Assembly (NCBI GenBank): GCA_964371995.1
Contig: CAYJPG010000032.1
Location: forward strand, 1-26,945
Direction of reading: 5' to 3'
Source of the DNA: SHZI01 sp964371995
GTDB taxonomy: Bacteria > Pseudomonadota > Gammaproteobacteria > Steroidobacterales > GCA-2729495
Length of the DNA: 26,945 nt
In this document: positions 15,014 to 23,434 of the stretch, piece after piece
How the letters are laid out: every line of letters starts with the position of its first letter
Position numbering within the stretch: the stretch's first letter is position 1
The notes under the pieces: model-generated
Databases searched by the model: none
Told to the model about the DNA's origin: nothing
The model's input: only the letters and a program-made list of their open reading frames with translations
Translations under genes and position numbers: made by a program

Positions 15014-15108
15014 CTTGGACTCCTGTTTGTTCTTGTTCGTTGCGTCCGGTGGCGCTTCTGAACGACGTGGAACACGCCGCATATGCACTCCCCCCCTCGG
15101 CCGGCATT

Positions 15109-16065
15109 CTAGCCGCTCGATGCCGATAATGCATCCTGCACACCGTGTGTGTGCAGCGCGGCCGCGGCTTCAGCCACCAGATCAGCCTCCATGGAAATGC
15201 GCAGTTCACAGACCTCATGACGCAGCCAGGTGAGCTGCCGTTTGGCCAGTTGCCGGGTCGCCGCAAGCGCACGACGCTCTGCCTCTGCCCGGTCATAATG
15301 ACCGGCCAGCATTGCCCACAGCTGACGATAGCCAACCGCCCGCATTGCCGGGCGATCCGCTCGCATTTCAGGCAACTGCATCAGCCCCTCCACTTCTGCG
15401 ATAAAGCCTCGCCCCAGCATCTCGCGGAATCTCGCCTCTATTCGTGCATGCAGCAACCGCCTGTCCTGCGGGATAACAACAATACGCAGGAAGCGCAGAT
15501 CGCTGGTGGGTGACGCGCGTCCCTGCTGGGCCGAGAGCGGAACACCCGTCAATTGGTAGACTTCGAGTGCGCGCTGAATCCGTTGCCGGTCGGCCGGCTG
15601 CAAGCGCTGCGCAGTCAGCGGATCCACCAGGGCCAGTTCGGCGTGCAACGCAGGCCAACCGATGGCTGCAGCGCGCAGGTCGATTGCAGCACGTACCTCA
15701 CCGTCGGCCTGCGGTAACTCCGACAGGCCCTGCCAGAGACCGCGGAAGTACAGCATCGTCCCGCCAACCAGCAGCGGCACGCGTCCGGCGGCCACGATCC
15801 CGTCGATCGCCGCCCGCGCATCGCGCAGGAATTCACCGGCAGAATAGCTCTCCCATGGCTCACGAATATCGATCAGCTGGTGCGGCACTTCTGCACGGAC
15901 CTCCGGCCCGGGCTTTCCGGTACCGATATCCATACCGCGGTACACCAGCGCCGAATCAACGCTGACGATACTGACAGGGAAGCGTCTGGCCAGATCGACG
16001 GCGAGCGCCGTCTTGCCGGCCGCGGTCGGTCCCATCAGGCAAATCACAAGAGGCGGACTGATCAT
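15109..16065 (-). CDS. miaA: tRNA dimethylallyltransferase MiaA
   Basis: MiaA adds an isopentenyl group to A37 of tRNAs that read codons starting with U. The 318-residue protein has a P-loop GPTAAGKT (12-19), the signature DSALVYRGMDIGTGKP (37-52), HQLIDI and LVGGTMLYFRGL, followed by the helical tRNA-binding insert and catalytic core. ATG 16065 follows mutL by 17 bases. In E. coli, promoters for hfq lie inside miaA; I could not place one here. Confidence 0.96.
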   Translation of the reverse strand: MISPPLVICLMGPTAAGKTALAVDLARRFPVSIVSVDSALVYRGMDIGTGKPGPEVRAEVPHQLIDIREPWESYSAGEFLRDARAAIDGIVAAGRVPLLVGGTMLYFRGLWQGLSELPQADGEVRAAIDLRAAAIGWPALHAELALVDPLTAQRLQPADRQRIQRALEVYQLTGVPLSAQQGRASPTSDLRFLRIVVIPQDRRLLHARIEARFREMLGRGFIAEVEGLMQLPEMRADRPAMRAVGYRQLWAMLAGHYDRAEAERRALAATRQLAKRQLTWLRHEVCELRISMEADLVAEAAAALHTHGVQDALSASSG

Positions 16066-16082
16066 CGAACCGAATCCGGCTG

Positions 16083-17819
16083 TCAGCGACCGCGCGCGAA
16101 CAGCTGATCCAGCTCGGACATCGACAGCGCGACCAGGGTTGGTCGGCCGTGATTACACTGATCGCTGCGCTCGGTGCGCTCCATGTCGCGCAGCAGGCTG
16201 TTCATCTCTTCGATCGTCAGGCGGCGATTGGCGCGTATCGCCGCATGGCAGGCCGAACCAGCCAGAACCCGATCGAGGACATTGAGCAGATCATCCAGCA
16301 CCAGGTCCCCGCTGAGACCGGGCAGCAGCTCACGAACCAGCGTCCCGGGATCCACGCCGGTCAACAGGGCGGGAATGCCACGCACCGCAATCCGGTCGGG
16401 CGCAACGCGGCTGAGCAAAAATCCGCAGCGTTCCAGCAGTTCGCTGTGCTGCTCGACCTGCCCGGCTTCGCGTTCGGTGACCGCGAGCAACGGCGACACG
16501 AGGAGCGTCTGGACCTGAACCGATGACTGACGAACCGTCGCCTTCAGCCGCTCGTAACTGATCCGCTCGTGTGCCGCATGGGCATCTACGATCACCAGCC
16601 CGTTGGCATTCTGTGCAAGGATGTACACGCCGTGCAGCTGCGCCAGCGCATAACCAAGCGGCGCCGCGTGATCCTCTGCGGCAACCGGTACAGCGAGTCT
16701 GGAGTAGCTCACCAGTTGCTCGCGGATACTGCCAGGCGATACAGGCCTGCCGAAGGCCAGCGGATCCTGTCTTGCCACCACAGAAAAATCCGCATGCGCA
16801 CCAGGATCGTGTGAACCGATACCTGCGGCTGCAGGCTCGGCAATCGCCGCCTCTACCGTCCGCCGCACGAAATCACGCACTGGCCCCGGCTCCCGGAAGC
16901 GCACCTCCTGCTTGGCCGGGTGTGCATTTACATCGACCCAGGCCGGGTCCATGTCCAGGTAGAGCACAAATGCAGGCCACCGGTCGCGATACAGGACATC
17001 GCGATAACCGGCGCGCACCGCGCCGGCGAGCAGCTTGTCGCGAATCGCACGCCCGTTGAGAAACATGTACTGCAGGTCCGGCTGACTGCGCGCATGGACC
17101 GGCCGCACCAGCCAGCCACGCAGCAGCATCCCGCCCGATTCGCGCTGGATATAGATCGCGTTGTCGGTGAACTCGCGACCACAAACCCGACTGACACGGT
17201 CGACCAGCTCGGCCGGCGTGACAGCGGCCGGCAGATCGAGAATCGGGCGATGATTGTGCGTAACCCGCAAGGCAAGCGAACTGCGCGACAGGGCGATTCT
17301 CTCGATCACCTCACGCACCCGGCCAAACTCCGCACGCTCACTGCGCAGGAAACGCCGGCGCGCCGGCGTATTGAAGAAAAGATCGCGTACTTCGACCGTG
17401 GTTCCGGGTGGATGCGCAGCAGGACTCACGCTGTCGCAGTCAGCACCGTCGAGCATGAAACCCGAGTCCGCGGAGCGCTCCCGGGAGGTAATCCGCAGCC
17501 TCGATACCGACGCGATACTGGGCAGCGCTTCGCCGCGAAAACCCAAGGTTGCCACATGCTCAAGTTCTTCGAGTGAACTGATCTTGCTGGTCGCATGCCG
17601 GGCAAGTGCCAGCGCCAGCTCATCCCGCGGGATACCGGTGCCGTCATCGCGCACGCGGCACAGCTTGACTCCCGCCTCCTCCAGCTCGACCTCGATGCGC
17701 GAAGCACCCGCATCAAGACTGTTCTCTAGCAACTCCTTGACCACTGAAGCTGGCCGTTCGACAACCTCACCAGCTGCAATCTGATTGACCAGGTGAGCAG
17801 GCAGTTCGCGAATCGGCAT
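16083..17819 (-). CDS. mutL: DNA mismatch repair protein MutL, endonuclease-type
   Basis: MutL links mismatch recognition by MutS to strand removal. The 578-residue protein has the GHKL ATPase region with ENSLDAG (32-38), DDGTGI (58-63) and LGFRGEA (92-98). The linker is short, and the C-terminal dimerisation domain begins near 385. That domain carries DAHAAHERISYE (412-423), fitting the metal-binding endonuclease motif DQHA(x)2E(x)4E except for Ala in place of Gln, plus ACHAAI (523-528) and CNHGRP (555-560). This is the nicking type of MutL known from Pseudomonas, not the MutH-dependent E. coli type. ATG 17819 has no obvious Shine-Dalgarno. Confidence 0.97.
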   Translation of the reverse strand: MPIRELPAHLVNQIAAGEVVERPASVVKELLENSLDAGASRIEVELEEAGVKLCRVRDDGTGIPRDELALALARHATSKISSLEELEHVATLGFRGEALPSIASVSRLRITSRERSADSGFMLDGADCDSVSPAAHPPGTTVEVRDLFFNTPARRRFLRSERAEFGRVREVIERIALSRSSLALRVTHNHRPILDLPAAVTPAELVDRVSRVCGREFTDNAIYIQRESGGMLLRGWLVRPVHARSQPDLQYMFLNGRAIRDKLLAGAVRAGYRDVLYRDRWPAFVLYLDMDPAWVDVNAHPAKQEVRFREPGPVRDFVRRTVEAAIAEPAAAGIGSHDPGAHADFSVVARQDPLAFGRPVSPGSIREQLVSYSRLAVPVAAEDHAAPLGYALAQLHGVYILAQNANGLVIVDAHAAHERISYERLKATVRQSSVQVQTLLVSPLLAVTEREAGQVEQHSELLERCGFLLSRVAPDRIAVRGIPALLTGVDPGTLVRELLPGLSGDLVLDDLLNVLDRVLAGSACHAAIRANRRLTIEEMNSLLRDMERTERSDQCNHGRPTLVALSMSELDQLFARGR

Positions 17820-17896
17820 GCCGGGATTGTTTCAAATACCGCGAGTATTGCAAACCGCGGAAAGCAGCCGGACCGGAAACAGTGGCCTGGAGAGCC

Positions 17897-19318
17897 TCAG
17901 GTACGTTCGGCCGGAATCCGCAGCGTCTGCCCGAGACGTACGGTATCGGAGCGAAGTCCGTTGACTGACCGGATCCGCTGCATGCTGGTGTTGTAGCGGT
18001 CGGCAATTCCCGAAAGGGTATCGCCGCGCCGGATCACATGCCGGATATCGCGGGGTGCTTCTTCAGACCGGGCAGTCGCCGCCATCACACCGACTGTCGG
18101 ATTGGCATCGAAGTAACGACGGACGCCACCGAGTACAGCGCGGGCGAGCTTTTCCTGATGCTTTGCAGAACCCAGATCGCGCTCATCATCGGGGTTGGAG
18201 ATATAGGCCGTTTCGATCAGCACCGAGGGCACATCAGGGGATTTCAGCACCATGAACGGCGCATGCTGCACGGTGTTCCGGTGCAGGTGCCCGAGCCCGG
18301 CCATCTCGCCAAGGATGGCCCCGCCGATGCTGATACTCGAACTGATGGACGCGTTCTGCGACAGGTCCATGAGCACCGAGGCCAGAACGGGATCCTTGTC
18401 ACCCAGCTCAACACCACCGATCAGCGCCGCATTCTCGCGCGCCGCCAGACGACGTGAAGCTTCATCGCTGGCCGCCTTCTCCGAAAGCACATAAACCGTA
18501 GACCCGCGGGCGCTCCGGTTCATGGCCGCATCGGCATGAATGGAAATAAACAGATCGGCACTCGCTGACCGCGCCCGCTCCATACGTTCGCGCAAGCCCA
18601 GGAAGCGATCATCGTTACGCGTCAGCACGGCATGCATATTGGGTTCGTTGTTGATCAGGCGCACCAGCCGCTGACTGATAGCCAGCGTAACGTCCTTCTC
18701 CCGCAGACCACGTGCACCATGCGCGCCAGGATCATGGCCGCCATGACCCGCATCGACGACCACGACGATATCGCGCGCGGGCCGGACGGGCTTCTCTGCC
18801 ACAGAGACTGTTTTCGAAGCCACCTCCGGCTGTGCTTTCAGCTCGGGTTGTGGTTCCGGCGCCGATACAGTGACGGGCGATGGCGGTGGCTCAGGCGAAG
18901 AGGCGCTTTGTGGACTCGCCAGCGGTTGCAGTTCGATCGTCAGTCGCGCAGTCGAACCTTCACTTGCGGTGGTGCTTTTCGGGTGCATGGCGCCTGTGAG
19001 GTCAAAAACGATGCGCAGATCGCCGTCACGATGCGCGGCACGGACATCACGGACAGAACCCGTGGCACCCGGCAGCGGCAAGGCGCTGCGGCCCAGGGCC
19101 GCTGCCGAAATATCCAGCACAACCCGGTCAGGCCTGGTAAGCGTAAACATCTTGAAATCGGCGGGCCGCGACAGGCGCAGTTCGATACGGGTGGCGGCAC
19201 CCTGCTCGGCAAGCTGGACCGCCTGCACCTGGGCGCGTTCCGCTGCGTTCACAGCTGGCACGCGAATCAGCAAGATCGCAATGATGCAAACAAGGCAATT
19301 AAGCCCGCTGCGTTTCAC
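17897..19318 (-). CDS. amiC: N-acetylmuramoyl-L-alanine amidase (AmiB/AmiC type) with LysM domain
   Basis: This zinc amidase cleaves the bond between MurNAc and L-Ala and helps separate daughter cells. The 473-residue protein has a signal peptide (about 1-26, ending VNAAE), an AMIN domain that targets it to the septum (about 30-130), a Pro-rich linker (132-180), the Amidase_3 domain (183-405) and a C-terminal LysM peptidoglycan-binding domain (426-469). Zinc and catalytic residues are visible as H192 (DAGHGG), E207 (GLREKDV), H261 (SIHAD) and E369 (IETAYISN). A LysM repeat and the place between tsaE and mutL match the gene often called amiB in enterics and amiC in others, so the symbol is approximate. 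The GTG start is preceded by GGGAGG. A promoter with TATAAT lies just upstream. Confidence 0.93.
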   Translation of the reverse strand: MKRSGLNCLVCIIAILLIRVPAVNAAERAQVQAVQLAEQGAATRIELRLSRPADFKMFTLTRPDRVVLDISAAALGRSALPLPGATGSVRDVRAAHRDGDLRIVFDLTGAMHPKSTTASEGSTARLTIELQPLASPQSASSPEPPPSPVTVSAPEPQPELKAQPEVASKTVSVAEKPVRPARDIVVVVDAGHGGHDPGAHGARGLREKDVTLAISQRLVRLINNEPNMHAVLTRNDDRFLGLRERMERARSASADLFISIHADAAMNRSARGSTVYVLSEKAASDEASRRLAARENAALIGGVELGDKDPVLASVLMDLSQNASISSSISIGGAILGEMAGLGHLHRNTVQHAPFMVLKSPDVPSVLIETAYISNPDDERDLGSAKHQEKLARAVLGGVRRYFDANPTVGVMAATARSEEAPRDIRHVIRRGDTLSGIADRYNTSMQRIRSVNGLRSDTVRLGQTLRIPAERT

Positions 19319-19351
19319 CCCTCGCCTCCCGCATGCCTGACCACACGGCCG

Positions 19352-19405
19352 ATTATACGTAATCAGTCCCGCATGGGGAACAATATTCCTTTTTTAAATA
19401 TAGGG
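19352..19405 (-). promoter_or_regulatory. Probable amiC promoter with upstream A/T-rich element
   Basis: On the minus strand a perfect -10 TATAAT occupies 19357-19352. No good -35 sits 17 bases upstream, but an A/T-rich block at about 19380-19405, with runs TTTTTT and AAATATA on the plus strand, lies where an UP element would. Transcription would start near 19345, about 27 bases before the GTG. The -10 lies inside a dyad, GATTA-TACG-TAATC (19351-19364). The rest of the 134-base gap holds nothing I recognise. Confidence 0.5.
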
Positions 19406-19452
19406 ATAGCTGCGGTATATCAATGGAACAATGAAGATACCGGCTGAACTGC

Positions 19453-19950
19453 TTATATCTGCTGGGGGCAGGGATCGAAGCTGAGCAGCGCCAGCAGGCC
19501 GGTGCCCTGGGCTGTCAGCGCCTCAAGAACGACTTGACGGCCCGTATCCACGATTGACAAGCCGAGCTTGAGATCCGCCGGGGGCAGCCGCCCCTGCCCC
19601 CGCTCAGGCCACTCGACAAGCAACAGGCAACCGGCGGCAAACTGGTCGGCGATACCGAGGTAATCAAGTTCTGCCGGATCCTTGAGTCGGTACAGATCAG
19701 CATGCAGGAGCTGAAAATCACCCGCGGTATAGGGCTCGACCAGCGTGTAGGTCGGACTGGGCACCCGCCCCTGATAGCCCAGCCCAGCCAGCAGGGCACG
19801 CGCCAACGCGGTCTTGCCAGCACCGAGTTCACCTTCCAGATAGACACAGAATTGCGCCGGCTGCCTGGCGATCAGCGCCTGTGCAACAGCATGACCCAGC
19901 CGCGCTGTCGCGTCCGGATCAGCCAGCTTCAGTGTGCAGGATTCAGCCAT
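19453..19950 (-). CDS. tsaE: tRNA threonylcarbamoyladenosine biosynthesis protein TsaE
   Basis: TsaE is the ATPase partner of TsaB and TsaD in making t6A37 on ANN-reading tRNAs. The 165-residue protein has Walker A GELGAGKT (40-47), SPTYTLVEPY (65-74), HADLYR (83-88) and VEWPER (112-117), all family hallmarks. Its ATG lies 22 bases inside the 3' end of nnr, so the two are translated from overlapping frames and probably co-transcribed. This nnr-tsaE pair (yjeF-yjeE in E. coli) is conserved. Confidence 0.97.
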   Translation of the reverse strand: MAESCTLKLADPDATARLGHAVAQALIARQPAQFCVYLEGELGAGKTALARALLAGLGYQGRVPSPTYTLVEPYTAGDFQLLHADLYRLKDPAELDYLGIADQFAAGCLLLVEWPERGQGRLPPADLKLGLSIVDTGRQVVLEALTAQGTGLLALLSFDPCPQQI

Positions 19951-21422
19951 GTCCGGAACTGGGCAAACAGGTCGCTGGCAAGCAACCCGCGCTCGCCGGT
20001 CAGCGCCGCAGCATCCCCGGCAGCCGCATGAACAAAAGCCGCGCCCGCAGCCGTATGCACGTCCACAGCGCCGGTCTGCGCGGCCAGACCGGCGACCAGA
20101 CCGGTCAACACATCACCCATACCCGCCGTAGCCATACCCGGATTGCCGCGGTCGATCAGCACGGGGACGCTACCTTCACATCCGATCAAGGTACCGCGGC
20201 CCTTGAGTACCACGGTGCCGCCGTATTGTCGGCATAACTGCTTCAGTGCGCCGAAGCGGTCGCCCTGCACCCGCGCACTGCTGCTACCGAGCAGGCGCCC
20301 CGCTTCGCCCGGATGCGGCGTGAGTATCCAGTTGCCCCGGCGCAGCTTGCGATCCGCGAGCAGGTTGAGTGCATCAGCATCCAGCACCAACGGCAGACCG
20401 CTGCCTACCACCATATCGAAGAGTTCCTGCGCCCATGGGTCGCGACCGAGGCCCGGTCCGCAAGCCACGATCGTGGCGCGCTCCAGCAGCGGTGCAAGAT
20501 CCCTGGCCGAACCCACGCCGGAACACATGAGTTCCGGCCGGGTCAATGGCAGCCAAAGCGCGTGTTCTGGCCGCGTGGCCACCGTGACCAGCCCTGCCCC
20601 GGCGCGCAAGGCAGCTTCGCCCGCAAGACGCACGGCACCGCTCATGCCGCGATTACCCCCGACGATCAGCAGATGCCCAAAACTGCCCTTGTGCGCATTG
20701 GCCGGGCGGGGCGGCAGCAGGTGCAACAGATCGTCCCTGCTATAGAGATTGAACAGCGGTGCAGTTTCCAGTTGCTGCACGGCGCTGACCGGGATATCCA
20801 GCCCGGCAAACTCGATCTCGCCGCAGTACTCCGGCCCTGAGCCCAGATACAGACCCGCTTTGAGCCCTACAAAGGTCACGGTCAGATCGGCCCACATTGC
20901 TGCACCGAGGATCGCGCCACTGAGGCTGTCGAGCCCGCTCGGCACATCGAGCGCCAGCACCGGTCGTGCCTCGGCATTCACAGCTTCGATAGCCGCCAGG
21001 TACTCTCCGGCAACCGGCCGTTGCAGACCGGTGCCGAGCAGCGCGTCGACGACCAGCTCAGAGCTGTCGATCAGCGCTACCGAAAATGGCTGCGTCATAC
21101 CGCCCGCGTTCGTGTAGTCGCACCAGGCCGTGGCGGCATCACCCCGCAGGCCAGCCGGATCAGACACCGCGGCCACGGTGACATCCAGACCCGCAGCCTG
21201 CGCCAGCCGCGCGACAACATAACCGTCACCGGCATTGTTGCCGGCACCGCAGAGCACCAGCCAGCGACGGGCCTCCGGCCAGCGCTGACAGGCAATGCTG
21301 AACGCGGCCTGCCCGGCCCGGGTCATCAGTTCATAGCCTGGAATCCCGCAATTCCCGATCGCCACGCGATCGATTTCACGGACCTGTGCCGGCGTCCACA
21401 CACTGCGTGCCATATCGGTCAT
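19929..21422 (-). CDS. nnr: Bifunctional NAD(P)HX epimerase / ADP-dependent dehydratase
   Basis: Nnr repairs damaged hydrated NAD(P)H: the N-terminal YjeF_N domain interconverts the R and S epimers, and the C-terminal ribokinase-like domain dehydrates S-NAD(P)HX with ADP. From ATG 21422 it has 497 residues. The epimerase has VLCGAGNNAGDGYVVAR and LDVPSGLDS; the second half has SFGHLLIVGGNRGMSGA, ACGPGLGRD, LVLDADALNLL, LTPHPGEAGRLL and GMATAGMGDVLTG. The usual GNNGGDG is GNNAGDG here. Two in-frame ATGs, 21422 and 21413, are both possible; neither has a Shine-Dalgarno. A perfect TATAAT on the minus strand at 21435-21430 would start transcription at about the ATG, suggesting an almost leaderless mRNA. 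It is divergent from queG. Confidence 0.95.
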   Translation of the reverse strand: MTDMARSVWTPAQVREIDRVAIGNCGIPGYELMTRAGQAAFSIACQRWPEARRWLVLCGAGNNAGDGYVVARLAQAAGLDVTVAAVSDPAGLRGDAATAWCDYTNAGGMTQPFSVALIDSSELVVDALLGTGLQRPVAGEYLAAIEAVNAEARPVLALDVPSGLDSLSGAILGAAMWADLTVTFVGLKAGLYLGSGPEYCGEIEFAGLDIPVSAVQQLETAPLFNLYSRDDLLHLLPPRPANAHKGSFGHLLIVGGNRGMSGAVRLAGEAALRAGAGLVTVATRPEHALWLPLTRPELMCSGVGSARDLAPLLERATIVACGPGLGRDPWAQELFDMVVGSGLPLVLDADALNLLADRKLRRGNWILTPHPGEAGRLLGSSSARVQGDRFGALKQLCRQYGGTVVLKGRGTLIGCEGSVPVLIDRGNPGMATAGMGDVLTGLVAGLAAQTGAVDVHTAAGAAFVHAAAGDAAALTGERGLLASDLFAQFRTWLNPAH

Positions 21423-22557
21423 GGCGATGATTATACTGATGCCCCCGGATTCACCGGCTCTTCCTGCCAATACCGTGTCAGCTCTTGTACCCGACTCTCC
21501 CGAACTCGCCCGGCACATAAAGCGCTGGGGCCTCGCACTCGGTTTTCAGCAAATCGGTATCACGCACATCGACCTCAGCACAGCCGAGGCCCGGCTCGAC
21601 GCCTGGCTGGATGCCGGCTTCCACGGCGAACTCGATTACATGGCCAGACATGGCAGCAAACGCAGTCGGCCGGCTGAACTGTGGCCAGGCACCTGCCGGG
21701 TGATTTCCGCACGCATGGATTACCTCAGCGCCGACATAAGCGCAGCCACCCGCAGCCTTGCCGATCCGGAGCGCGGCTATATCGCACGTTATGCGTTGGG
21801 ACGCGACTATCACAAGACACTTCGCCAGCGACTGCAGAAGCTCGCGAACCGGATCACAGAGGAAGTTCAGCCGCACAGCTACCGTGTATTCACCGACAGC
21901 GCACCGGTGATGGAGAAGGCACTTGCCGAAGCTGCCGGCCTCGGCTGGATCGGCAAACACACAAACCTGATCAATCGCAGCGCCGGCTCATGTTTTTTGC
22001 TCGGCGAGATCTACACCGACCTCCCGCTCGCAACTGACACGCCGGCCAGCAATCACTGTGGCAGCTGTCAGGCCTGCCTCGATATCTGCCCGACGCAGGC
22101 AATCATCGCGCCCTATACGCTGGATGCCCGCCGCTGCATCAGCTACTTCACGATCGAAACGCGTGGTCCGATTCCGACTGAGTTAAGAGCTGCGATGGGC
22201 AACCGGATCTTTGGCTGCGATGACTGCCAGCTGGTCTGTCCGTGGAACAAGTTTGCCCGGCCGGGTACGGAAAGCGACTTTGCGGTCCGGCACGGCCTGG
22301 ACAGGGCCGGACTGATTGAGCTTTTCAGCTGGACTGAAGCGGAATGGAGCAGTCGCACCGAAGGCAGCGCGCTGCGACGAACCGGATACGCAGGCTGGTT
22401 GCGGAATATTGCTGTAGCACTCGGCAATGCGCCGACCTCAGCAGAGGTTCTGGCCGCCCTGCAAGCCCGGCGCGATCACCCGATCGAAATGGTGCGCGAG
22501 CATGTGACCTGGGCACTCGCTCAACACGAGGCACAAGCCGCGGCGATGGCGAACTGA
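21421..22557 (+). CDS. queG: Epoxyqueuosine reductase QueG
   Basis: QueG reduces epoxyqueuosine to queuosine in the wobble position of tRNAs, using cobalamin and two [4Fe-4S] clusters. The catalytic domain contains RYALGRDYHK and DSAPVMEKALAEAAGLGWIG, with the catalytic Asp probably in DSAP. The clusters are bound by CGSCQACLDICP and by FGCDDCQLVCPWN, and a HEAT-like C-terminus follows. The start is uncertain. The extent shown uses the first ATG and gives 378 residues; ATG 21439 and GTG 21475 are in frame, and GTG 21475 gives an N-terminus whose length matches E. coli QueG. No candidate has a clear Shine-Dalgarno. The stop abuts the stop of the convergent panC with no intervening base. Confidence 0.95.
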   Translation: MAMIILMPPDSPALPANTVSALVPDSPELARHIKRWGLALGFQQIGITHIDLSTAEARLDAWLDAGFHGELDYMARHGSKRSRPAELWPGTCRVISARMDYLSADISAATRSLADPERGYIARYALGRDYHKTLRQRLQKLANRITEEVQPHSYRVFTDSAPVMEKALAEAAGLGWIGKHTNLINRSAGSCFLLGEIYTDLPLATDTPASNHCGSCQACLDICPTQAIIAPYTLDARRCISYFTIETRGPIPTELRAAMGNRIFGCDDCQLVCPWNKFARPGTESDFAVRHGLDRAGLIELFSWTEAEWSSRTEGSALRRTGYAGWLRNIAVALGNAPTSAEVLAALQARRDHPIEMVREHVTWALAQHEAQAAAMAN

Positions 22558-23406
22558 TCAGAGCTCGACCAGCTGGTTATCGATCAGACGCGCACGCCCG
22601 AGGTGCGCAGCAACCAGAACCACGAGGCGACGGTCCATGGCTTGCGCAGGGCTGAGATCATCGGCATTGCGGACCGCAAAATAATCCGGTCGAAACCCCG
22701 CCGCCACGAGCGTGGCCATACCGTGCGCCTCAAGCGCTGCATAGTCGCGCGCACCAGCCCGTAGACGATCACCGCATTCGCTGACCGCACGGTAAAGATT
22801 TGGGGCGATGCCGCGTTCTGCATCACTGAGATACTGGTTGCGGGAACTGAGCGCCAGACCATCCGCCTCACGCAGGGTCGGCCCAGCGATGATCTCGACC
22901 GGAAAATGCAGATCGGCCTGCATACGGCGAATGATGGTGAGCTGCTGATAATCCTTCTGGCCAAATATGGCAAAGTCGGGTTGCACGATATTGAACAGAC
23001 GGCTGACCACAGATGTCACGCCATCGAAGTGGCCGGGACGAAACCCGCCGCACAGGATATCCGACAGCCCCGGCACCGATACGACGGTTGCCGAGTCCTC
23101 ACCCCGCGGGTACACCACCTCGACCGAAGGTGCAAACAGCAGGTCAGCACCGGCGCGTATCAGGCGACGGCGATCGTGATCGAGCGTGCGCGGATAGGCC
23201 TGATAATCCTCCCCCGGGCCGAACTGGGTGGGGTTGACGAAGACACTGACGACGACCCTGTCAGCCTGCTTGCGCGCCAGCTCCACAAGACTGATGTGCC
23301 CCTCATGCAAGTTGCCCAGGGTGGGAACAATCGCAACCGCCTCACCAGCGTGCTTCCAGGCACGCAGCACCTCGCGCAGAGCCGGAATCATGCGAACGGT
23401 TTTCAA
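22558..23406 (-). CDS. panC: Pantothenate synthetase
   Basis: PanC joins pantoate and beta-alanine with ATP to make pantothenate, the coenzyme A precursor. The 282-residue length is typical. The nucleotide-binding motif is PTLGNLHEGH (28-37; Leu replaces the usual Met), followed by VSVFVNPTQF, FGQKDYQQL and SSRNQYLS. I chose TTG 23406: it gives MKTVRMIPALREVL, which lines up with the Pseudomonas N-terminus MNTVKTVRELRA as I remember it. The alternative ATG 23391 would cut five residues from that first strand. An open frame to 23490 overlaps panB and has no support. It follows panB by 28 bases, the usual panB-panC operon. Confidence 0.96.
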   Translation of the reverse strand: MKTVRMIPALREVLRAWKHAGEAVAIVPTLGNLHEGHISLVELARKQADRVVVSVFVNPTQFGPGEDYQAYPRTLDHDRRRLIRAGADLLFAPSVEVVYPRGEDSATVVSVPGLSDILCGGFRPGHFDGVTSVVSRLFNIVQPDFAIFGQKDYQQLTIIRRMQADLHFPVEIIAGPTLREADGLALSSRNQYLSDAERGIAPNLYRAVSECGDRLRAGARDYAALEAHGMATLVAAGFRPDYFAVRNADDLSPAQAMDRRLVVLVAAHLGRARLIDNQLVEL

Positions 23407-23434
23407 GGAATCAAATTCCGCTGGGGGGAAAAAA

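Noticed and set aside
19375..19400. Possible intrinsic terminator GGAA-CAATA-TTCC followed by six Ts on the plus strand
   Set aside because: No plus-strand gene ends here, the stem is only four to five pairs, and the orientation is wrong for tsaE on the minus strand.
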